Assembly: GCA_022393335.1 (NCBI GenBank)
Contig: JAJEKB010001426.1
Span: forward strand, 983,867-1,047,866
Source of the DNA: Macrotrachela quadricornifera
Taxonomy: Eukaryota > Rotifera > Eurotatoria > Philodinida > Philodinidae
DNA: 64,000 nt
Direction: 5' to 3'
Shown here: one piece after another, positions 55,827 through 64,000 of the stretch
Position numbering within the stretch: position 1 is the stretch's first letter
Layout of the letters: every line of letters begins with the position of its first letter
Notes under the pieces: generated by a model
Databases searched by the model: none
Told to the model about the DNA's origin: nothing
What the model saw: the letters and a program-made list of their open reading frames with translations, nothing else
Made by a program: the position numbers and the translations under genes

Positions 55827-58800
55827 ATGGCTACTGCTGCTCTACGAAATGATGATTCTTATACAGACATCGATGATAAACATCTTGAAGTATTCTGTCT
55901 TATTTGGCTTGATACAAATGCAAATATTAAAGAAACTCGAAATACAGAACAGAAACTACGTTCTATTATTAATTACCTAAAGAAATTTGAAGATATAAAA
56001 CAATGTCAACAATATATTGAACAAAGTTTACAAAAAGATCGATTAATTCTTATTGTTAGTGGTCGATTAGGACAAGATTTAGTTCCATCTATTCATAAAC
56101 TTCGACAAGTTATATCAATTTATATCTATTGTATGGATAAGAAAAGTCATGAGCAATGGGCTTTAAAATTTTCAAAAGTAAAATTATTTCGAAAAATTTC
56201 ATTTTTTTTTTATTTTTCTATTTATAGGTAAAAGCTGTTGTTACTGATCTTAATGAACTTGTTTTACGAATTAAAGAAGATCATAAAATTCAAAAAAAAA
56301 TTGAGGAACCATTATCAATTAATATTTTTACAACAAAAGGTAAATCAACAATGGAAGTAAATGGACAATTTGTTTTTTCTCAAGTTCTTATCGATTGTCT
56401 TTTACGATTAAAATCTACTGAAACAGATAAAACTGAACTTATTAATTATTTTAAAACACAATATCAAGAAAATTCTATTGAATTAGATAATATTCATGAA
56501 TTTCAAAAAGATTATGCACCTAATAAAGTCTTATGGTGGTATACAAGAGAAACATTCTTTTATAAAACTCTTAATGCTGCTTTACGTACACAAGATGTTC
56601 ATATGATATATTTATTTCGTACATTTATTTCTGATATTCAACGACAATTAAGTCATTATCAATCTAAGAATATATTAAAAGTTTATCGAAGTCAAATGAT
56701 AACAAATAGTGAAATTTTGACTTTAATGCAAAGTACTGATCAATTTATTTCTATTAATTCATTTTTTTCTACAAGTACTAATTATATGAAAGCACTTTCA
56801 TTTCTTGATTTTTCAAATACTTCAAATGGTTTAGAACGTGTATTATTTGAAATTGATGCTGATCCAAAAATGGCTACTACAAAATCATTTGCTGATATTA
56901 GTGAACATAGTGATTTTCCAAATGAATCAGAAGTATTATTTATGATTGGTTCGATTTTTCATCTTAAAAGTGTTAATCATAATGATAATCAAATTTGGAA
57001 TATTAAAATGAGTTTATGTAATGATGGTGAACATCGTTTAAAAGAAGTTCTTATATATATGAAACAACAAATTGGAAATGGAGAAACAAATCTTCGAATA
57101 CTTGGAAAGATCTTATTAGATATGGGAAAATTTGATTTAGCTGAAAAATATTTTTTTCGTTTGTTGAAACAACTTCCATCAAATGATCCTTTGCTTGGGG
57201 ATTTGTATGAAGATTTAGGTAAACTTGCATCACAAACAGGTGACTATGATATGAGTGTTCAATGGCATCAAAAATCACTTGAATTTAAAAATAAAAAACA
57301 ATCAACTGACAAATCAAATACTAATGAGACAAATAATTCTCCAGGTAAGCTCATTAATAAGCAAGTCATCTCACGCTAATCTTTAGAAATATAATTTTTT
57401 ACTTTGATATTTTCGAAAAATTCTTCAACGAATGACACTGTCATGGTATGGATAGTAGTACGAACTCATCCATACTACTCGAGATTTGAAAAAAAATTTT
57501 TCCGCATAAAATAAAGAACTATTTCAATTTTTCTAGCGTTGAAAACAATGTAAAATATAAATCTGAGTTATTTGCAACGTAACCGAATCAGTAAGAGAGA
57601 TATAACTAAGGTCGAGCTTGCTCTGTCTTTTCATAAAGTAAATGAAAAATTCTACTAACCTTTCTATCAAGATATGTCCTGAGTTTTAAAGACGAGCCTA
57701 AGCATTTTCGAAAATAGTATACCTTCTCGACTATAATATAATGGTCAGATAGTCCGGCTTTTCCTCTATCGATCTATACAAGGATGAATTCTTAAATAGA
57801 CAACTCTATATCAATCTGAATGGACAAGAAAAGAAAGTAAGAGGATTATAATGAAACGCAATGTTAGGAACAACTCGTTATTCTATATCGGTATATCATA
57901 TTGTGATTTATGTTTGGGAAATGGGATTTCGGTTTTCCATTCTTGGAAACGGAATATAAAAGTGACATCCCTATTCGACAGTACATCTGCACTTGGTAGA
58001 TGATCCATCTACTCTGTAAAAAATAGTTTCTAGGTAGAACTTTTTAGTTTTGACTTAAATTCAAAAGAAAGGATAAAATCTTTATTGTTAGTCTATGATA
58101 CCTTTATCTTTTTAGAAAATAAAGACGATGGTTCCTTCTTCAGCAAAATTATCCAAATAGTTTGTTATATTCTTTTTCTTTTTGTAGCGTATGTACACAT
58201 ACTATTATTTCTGTTTCTAGTTTTCACCAAGCACACCAAATCCGAAAGGTAAGAACATAAAAATCTTTGTATGTTCATACTACTTTTTTTCGAGAAAATA
58301 AAATTATTTTAGAAAAAATTAACATAAGTTATAATGAAGAAACATTTAAACCAATTAAGAACAAAATTTTACAAGTTTTGGCTTTGAATAATAAGGATAA
58401 TGAGAAAAATAGAGATAAAATTCTAAATGATTTATTAGAAAATGGTTGGCAATCATTGATAAAATATCAAGAAAATATTAATCCAAAAATTTATAATGAA
58501 CAAATAAATAATAATAATAATAGTGAATTAATAAAATCAATAAAAGAATATTTTGAACTAAAATGGAAAACACAATATAGTTTATCAAATCAATGGTTTT
58601 ATTTATTTCTTGAACAGTATAAAAATGAAAAAAATCCTCAATGGTATGAACATGTTTTAACTCGTACAGCTCAATATGGAAATAAATATATGAAAAATTG
58701 TCCAATATTATCAGTTGTTTTACAAATATTATTTGACGGAATTGATGATAAATGTTTAAAAGAAGCAAATATCTTTAATAATCTATGGCTTTCAATTACA

Positions 58801-59115
58801 CATGATGGTTTAAAATCCATTGAAAAATATTCAGATTATATTGGTCCAAAAATAATGGATGAACAAATGAATAAAAATCAATCAGTATTATTTCAAACAT
58901 TATGTGAATATTATCGTCAAAGTTTATTTCAACTATTAAAACAAAGTAATATTTCAAATATACAAAATTTATATGATTTAGTATTAAATGATGTTGTTCA
59001 ACATGGTTGGATAAATGGTATTAAACTAATTGAGAGTGAAATACCACCTATCAAATTTAATTTATTACTAAAAAATATTGATTTATTTTTAAAACAACGA
59101 CAAAGTAATTATTAA
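55827..59115 (+). CDS. Arginine ADP-ribosyltransferase with TPRs and a repeated C-terminal region
   Basis: Exon 1 is 55827-56177 and exon 2 is 56228-57344 (50-nt intron). Inferred further exons are 58221-58248 (or from 58188) and 58329-59115; joined they stay in frame for about 760-771 residues. Residues 1-155 resemble the regulatory-looking head of related rotifer proteins (LEVFCLIWLD, LILIVSGRLG, LRIKEDHKIQ). The ADP-ribosyltransferase fold has the R-S-E triad: Arg271 (VYRSQ), FFSTST (S-T-S at 298-300) and E350-S-E352. The ExE form predicts transfer of ADP-ribose from NAD to arginine. TPR-like helices follow (FDLAEKYFFRLLKQLP, GDYDMSVQWHQKSLEFK). The last exon encodes a repeated helical region I do not recognise. 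If the 3' join is wrong, the first gene would end at 57379. The protein target is unknown. Confidence 0.8.
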
Positions 59116-59466
59116 AATTGAAATTTATTTTCTTTATTAAACTCTATTTTGAATCAATATCGATGAAACTTATGTTTTATTCATAAGTAGATCGCAATGA
59201 GACTAGCAATAATCTAAAATTGTCCGAACTCTTAGTAACATTTCAGAACAAAATCGTACTTGTGAATATAAATCTTAAATTTATATTCACAAGAAGATCT
59301 CAATTACATCTTATTCATTGCGTATAAAGAAAATTTTTGATGATCAATATCTTCTTAAACTGATAAGAGTTTAATGATCGGTTACAATTCATAACGAGAA
59401 GTAAAATCAACACGGATCATTACATATAATTAATCATAGATAAATCACTTTTTTTTGTACAGTATA
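59116..59466. other. Short spacer
   Basis: 3' flank of the ADP-ribosyltransferase gene up to the TA at 59465-59466 that borders the next element. Contains inverted TGTGAATATAAAT-like words near 59260-59295. Confidence 0.5.
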
Positions 59467-60158
59467 CAGGGTTGGAAATAATATTTTATCGGGAGGGTAC
59501 CGCTAAAATTTTAAGTAAGAGATATAATGGATTTTATATGAAATGAAAGCTTGTCAAAAGTGGGGTTTATTGATACTAAATAGTAAGGATTATGAAAATT
59601 TTTTAATATCGAATTTAAGAAACTTTCAGAAATTTGATACTTTTTCCATGGTGAAAAACTAAAGTGCCAGTAGTTCAAAAATGAAGTAACATGCTTTTCT
59701 TGGATATTTTTACATAGCTCGATAGAGCTCGTCGGGTTCTATAAAATTGTATAAAGGAAGACATTTTTAAACAGAGCTGTTGGATTAAAAGTCACTCAAA
59801 GCTGTATAAAGAAGATACCAAAACTCCGCATTTTTTTGTACATTTTTTAGAATAAGTTCAGCGGTTCTCCATTAGTATCTTTATGTAAGATGTTTGAAAA
59901 TTCAACTGTATTTCTTCCATATTAAAAATGTGCCTTTTTAAAATTGTTTAACGATTTTTCAAATAGTTTTTTAAATGTTTTATCACAAAAAAAGTACCGA
60001 ATTTCTGAAAGTTTCTTAAGTTCGATGTTAAAATATTCTCATAACCCTTACCATTTTTCACAAGTTTTCATTTGATATAAAATTCATTATATCGTCTACT
60101 TAAAATTGCAACGGGACCCCCCATCACTTCCTTGGGCAAAATATTATTTCCAATCCTG
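59467..60158. mobile_element. Tc1/mariner-like MITE with long imperfect TIRs
   Basis: TA at 59465-59466 and 60159-60160 flanks a 692-bp element. The ends begin CAGGGTTGGAAATAATATTT and, read inward from the right, CAGGATTGGAAATAATATTT. Imperfect similarity continues for about 180 bp (59467-59652 and 59981-60158), including matched AAGAAACTTTCAGAAAT blocks. No transposase frame. Confidence 0.85.
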
Positions 60159-60309
60159 TAATAGTACCTTTTTTTTAGAAACTGAGAATTCTCTCTATTC
60201 TTCTTGGTAACACCAAACGGAGTGATAAACAACATCATAAAAGTTTTTGTTTTTGCACTCCTACTCTTTACAAACATTTCAAAAAAAAAATGAAAGATTC
60301 ATTTTGATA

Positions 60310-61254
60310 ATGATATATATTCTCTTTCTCTTAGTTCCACTTCGTGCCAGTTTGATAGATATTCCTCCAAGTGCCAAATGGAATAAGGATGGTCAGACAA
60401 TAGGTGGACAAAATCCAACGCTCTATGGGCCTCATGGTGTATATGTGGATGATGAACAAACAGTTTATGTTGCTGATTATGACAATCATCGTATTGTAGC
60501 ATGGCAATCGAATGAAACAGACGGACAAATAGTGGCGGGTGGACATGGAAAAGGAAATGGTGCTCATCAATTGAATTGGCCAACAGATGTGGTTGTGGAC
60601 AAAGAGAGAGATAGCCTTATTATTTGTGATCGTGGGAATAAAAGAGTAGTTCGATGGCCTCGTCAAAATGGAACAAGTGGAGAAACAATTATTTCGAATA
60701 TATCTTGTTATGGTTTGACAATAGATGATAATGGATTTCTCTACGTTACTGACGATAGCAAGCATGAAGTAAGACGATATCAAATGGGTGAATCACAAGG
60801 AATAGTAGTGGCTGGTGGAAATGGAGAAGGAAATCGTCTCGATCAGCTCCATGATCCCTACTACGTATTCGTCGATGAAGAACATTCGGTATTTGTGTCT
60901 GAATTTTATAATCATCGTGTGATAAAATGGATAGAAGGTGCAAAAGAAGGTATTGTTGTTGCTGGTGGTCAAGGACAAGGAAAGAGTCTGACTCAGTTGA
61001 ATAATCCTTACGGAGTTCTAGTTGATCAGTTGGGTACTGTTTATGTAGCTGATGCTGCTAATCATCGTATTGTACATTGGTCTAAAGGAGCACAACAAGG
61101 AGATGTTATTGTTGGTGGAAATAGTCAACGAGCAAAAGCAAATCAACTCAATTGGCCCATAGGATTGTCATTTGATCGACATGGCAATCTCTATGTTGTT
61201 GATAGTAATAACAGTCGATTACAACGATTTAACCTTGAAACACTATTTAATTAA
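60310..61254 (+). CDS. Secreted NHL-repeat beta-propeller protein
   Basis: About 314 residues from the ATG at 60310. I prefer it to the upstream in-frame ATG at 60247 because it places a signal peptide (MIYILFLLVPLRASL) directly at the N-terminus. Six NHL repeats follow, each of the form GPHGVYVDDEQTVYVADYDN then HRIVAW, separated by GGxGxGNxxxQLxxP linkers. This predicts a six-bladed propeller, possibly closed by the last blade (LYVVDSNNSRLQRF). Extracellular NHL propellers are abundant in rotifers; their ligands are unknown. In other animals NHL propellers bind proteins or RNA or, in PAL, act as lyases. No catalytic or membrane part is seen. AATAAA lies at 61270-61275. The MITE at 59467-60158 ends about 150 bp upstream and may overlap the promoter. 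Confidence 0.9.
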   Translation: MIYILFLLVPLRASLIDIPPSAKWNKDGQTIGGQNPTLYGPHGVYVDDEQTVYVADYDNHRIVAWQSNETDGQIVAGGHGKGNGAHQLNWPTDVVVDKERDSLIICDRGNKRVVRWPRQNGTSGETIISNISCYGLTIDDNGFLYVTDDSKHEVRRYQMGESQGIVVAGGNGEGNRLDQLHDPYYVFVDEEHSVFVSEFYNHRVIKWIEGAKEGIVVAGGQGQGKSLTQLNNPYGVLVDQLGTVYVADAANHRIVHWSKGAQQGDVIVGGNSQRAKANQLNWPIGLSFDRHGNLYVVDSNNSRLQRFNLETLFN

Positions 61255-62020
61255 TGGGACGAATTGATAAATAAACTTTATTTATTTTCAGTTATAGATT
61301 ATTTTTTTGATGGATTTGTAATTTTAATTGAAAAGACATAAATAGATGAATATGAATCGAAATATTTCTATTTATGTGCGTGCGCGACCAAAGAGACCTT
61401 GGTTGTTGGGGTTACAAAGGCCAAAAGTGGCAAGACAATGTACGTACATAGATGCCTTCTCGTTGTCTTTATAGAACGAGAGCAGTATCCCTCCAGGCCG
61501 AATTAATGCAAAAAATATACATTAATTCGATACTAAAAAAGCTAAATACTAGAAAACTACTCATTCTCACATCCCTCAAAAAGAGTTTAATTCTGAGTTG
61601 AAATAAATATACTACTCTTGCTGTTTCAAAAAAGTAAACAGTTTTCTTTCATATTTAACTTGTTTTTGACTGTTAATTAAATGAGTATTACGTTTGGAAC
61701 CGTACCTTCCTAATTGCAAGCAAAAATTAACCCAATTAGTGGAAAATGACCGCTTTTTAGAATGACAAAAATTCAATTATTTCATCCTGTATTGTATTTC
61801 CAAAACACCGGTCATTCTTTCAGTGAAGAAACAATCGACAAATATAAAACTATAATAATATGGAGTTATTTATGCTACTACTATATAAACAAAAATATTA
61901 CTTATCATCGCTACTATCTTTCGCATCTTTTAAAACATGCATATGTCGATGAGAAATAATACTTCGTAAGACTTTTTTGATAAGTATCGAAATCTTGGTC
62001 TTGAAAATATTTTCTTTTTG
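61255..62020. other. Intergenic, no recognised gene
   Basis: After the NHL gene's poly(A) signal, a GC-richer stretch (61378-61500) has no recognisable frame. A 65-codon frame at 61762-61959 is unconvincing. Confidence 0.4.
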
Positions 62021-62700
62021 CTAATTTAGGTTTTTCATCATTACGTATATTTTGCGCTTTTTTGATCTTGTTGTACGCTTTTGAGCTTGTTCTTGTTGGA
62101 TTATAATTAATTTTTCCGATGATTTAATTTTATTCTACCATATGCAACGCTTTGGATGTGTACGAACACGTGCATAATTGTTTAATACATAATCCATGAA
62201 TTTGTCAAATTTTGAATTAACATTATCTAAAGCATCAATTATTTGTCTCATCAAATTTTTAATTTCATTTTGTGGTACTAATGGTAAACTTGTAACATTA
62301 GCTATTTGTCTTCTAATATTTTCATCTTTTGATCATCTAATTGAACCATATTTCTTAACTTCTTTCGTGTATTTTACGCATAATGGAAATGGCAGGCCCA
62401 TACACTTGTACTCGGAAATACTTCATTAATCGCATTAAATGCAGATTGCTCAAAATCAGTTAATATCGAAGTATGTTATAAAGCAATGTTCTCTTTTGTT
62501 GCATATTGAACTGATGATTGATATTAATTTATATAAATTTCTTGAGATTTCTCCTGGCAGTCCCAGGCATGTGAATAATATGCTTGACTAAAGAATGCTG
62601 GTGATGTACGAAATATTTCATCAGCATTCCAATGTTGATTTTTACTTAAAGTTTTTAATGCTATTTCAGATGCAAATGCAAGAATTTTTGTGATATTGTT
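62021..62700 (-). pseudogene. MULE-type transposase relic (second copy)
   Basis: Read downward: LSKNQHWNADEIFRTSPAFF and SQAYYSHAWD, a break, then ILTDFEQSAFNAINEVFPST and WACHFHYA, another break, then NEIKNLMRQIIDALDNVNSK, MDYVLNNYARVRTHPK, and near the end QQEQAQKRTTRSKKRK. The DFE aspartate and the CHFH cysteine-histidine site are those of the MULE catalytic domain. Stops and frame changes occur between blocks (TAA after EIYIN, TAA after HFHYA, a frameshift before the C-terminal block). It belongs to the same superfamily as the pseudogene at 7835-8885 but to a distinct, more decayed lineage, and lacks the zinc finger. Confidence 0.78.
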
Positions 62701-64000
62701 AAATTATAAAATATAAATTTTTTATTAGTTTAAGTATACGACATATATTCAGAAATTATAATAGAACTGGCGAAGATACGTGGCGTTGTCCAGGAAAAAA
62801 GAATATTGCATGTTTGATATCTTACAGAGTGACAATGGAACGATCGTCTATAAGTTATCGTCCTTGTCTCTTGCAAAATGCTCTTACAGTCAGAGGTACA
62901 CAATTGCAATGTTACTCGCCTTCGAGCTCATCAGGCTTCCACTGCTGAATGGAATTCACGCCTTCTCATTCTGAATACGACTCATCTCTTACATTTGTGG
63001 AATTTAGAGTGCTATCGGCTCGGCGACAGAAGAGTTACAGACCCCGGTATCGTTCCCTGCTTCAGTTATATTTCAGAGGTAACTTTGCCACTACCTTGAA
63101 ATGGAATTGCCCTCTCTGCTGGGAGCTCGTTTTCATTTAGATGTTTCACTTGTAGTATTCCACATACTACCTTTCTGATATATTTGGACCATTTTCGCTT
63201 CACACTGGTACATGAGTGGAACCAACCTTTGTCAATCACGTTCTTAGCGATACATATTTTGGTCCCGCTTCAAACTCATTCGTAATCCCACTCGTACTCT
63301 ACTTCGACTTGGATCGGATTCCAGCTGTCGTTCTGTCTTTGTTCCTGTCGTATCCTACCATAGTTTAAGAGCCAGTTCTGATTATATCCTTTTGCCCGCC
63401 GTTCTTATTTCTCTCTAAGCCCTGACCCAATGCCATCCTCATTAGAAAAGTCTTTCGGTTGGAACTACTTTACCCCATCCTATCCCGAATTATTTCTTAA
63501 TGTCATCACCAGAGACTTGAACGATAGAATTTTAATGACCATGAAAGAATGCTCAAGTCCAATCATTCACATAAATGATGATTCAAGCTCAAGCGTATTT
63601 TCTCCTACATTCTAGATTCTTCTTTGGCCTATAGTAGAAGCCGTCGGTCTCAGCTATTTTCGTTGTTGAATTATTGAGGAAACAGTGAAAAATGGACTTC
63701 TGAGTTCCTAAAATAAGACTATACCAAATGTTATAGAGCGAGAAGGATTCCTTGATCTTTCTCTAAGTGACAGTGTTCTCTGAAGAATTTAACGGCGTTC
63801 GCTTACATGGTCAACAAATGCATAATGAAAGAACACACAGACATTCATCTATTAGGTGCATGAACAAACTAATGAATCATCAAGGCGATTGCATGTCAAA
63901 TTCGAACTCAGGATCCTTAAAAATTCCTGATCATGTATGTTCTATGTACTCAGAAATGGCTAGCAGCGAGCCTCCAATCTACAATTAGATACTGCAATCT
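62701..64000. other. Unassigned right end, mixed composition
   Basis: From about 62770 the DNA is less AT-rich than the rest of the window and full of stops in all frames. Short frames (62780-63140, 63430-63615, 63767-63988) overlap and match nothing known to me. It could be the untranslated or LTR part of a retroelement continuing off the window, but I see no direct evidence. Confidence 0.35.

Noticed and set aside
60068..60277. 69-codon minus-strand frame
   Set aside because: Lies mainly in the right TIR of the MITE at 59467-60158 and has no protein signature.
62878..63140. Overlapping short frames in the GC-richer right end
   Set aside because: Two frames of similar length overlap on one strand and neither resembles a known protein.

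Overview
The window reads as nuclear DNA of a small metazoan, most probably a bdelloid rotifer (Adineta/Rotaria type). The reasons are visibly AT-rich DNA, very short GT-AG introns (50-67 nt wherever I could place both sites), many intron-free rhodopsin-like receptors, F-box paralogues, an arginine ADP-ribosyltransferase with TPR units, NHL and LRR proteins, one bacterial-looking acetyltransferase, and many short, decayed DNA transposons. The lineage is inferred from family content, not from a marker gene.

Layout. 0-3 kb: a truncated GPCR and a frameshifted GPCR relic. 3.7-6.1 kb: two tandem sigma-like glutathione S-transferases, each with a full RTGACnnnGC antioxidant-response motif about 100 bp upstream, and a TA-flanked MITE between them. 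6.1-8.9 kb: a zinc-knuckle retroelement scrap and an intron-containing FLYWCH/MULE transposase pseudogene. 10.7-13.3 kb and 19.4-20.6 kb: a double-unit and a single-unit member of one cysteine-rich two-membrane-segment family. 14.9-16.8 kb: a foldback element with about 520-bp arms. 17.3-18.2 kb: a histamine-N-methyltransferase-like enzyme. 21.4-22.2 kb: an internally deleted piggyBac-like element between TTAA sites. 22.9-25.0 kb: an array of 15 exons, each one leucine-rich repeat.

26-34 kb holds one intact and two broken F-box genes, a GPCR and a TPR scrap. 36-42 kb holds three more GPCRs, two of them tandem paralogues. 42.8-44.5 kb is a MITE nested in a larger element. 45.5-47.2 kb is a decayed transposon-like gene with an RSDNAGCYH-type motif and a C2H2 finger. 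48.1-50.4 kb is a five-exon Mx-like dynamin GTPase whose splicing gives an uninterrupted 688-codon frame. 53.1 kb is a phosphinothricin-type GNAT acetyltransferase, the best horizontal-transfer candidate. 55.8-59.1 kb is an R-S-E ADP-ribosyltransferase with TPRs and an unrecognised repeated C-terminal region. 60.3 kb is a secreted six-repeat NHL protein just downstream of a long-TIR MITE. 62-64 kb is a second MULE relic, then unassigned DNA.

How the genes relate. There are no operons. The shared themes are sensing (GPCRs), xenobiotic and small-molecule chemistry (GSTs, GNAT, methyltransferase), protein turnover (F-box), and possible innate defence (LRR array, Mx-like GTPase, ADP-ribosyltransferase). 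The defence theme is inference. All positions were read by eye; no database search or alignment was run.
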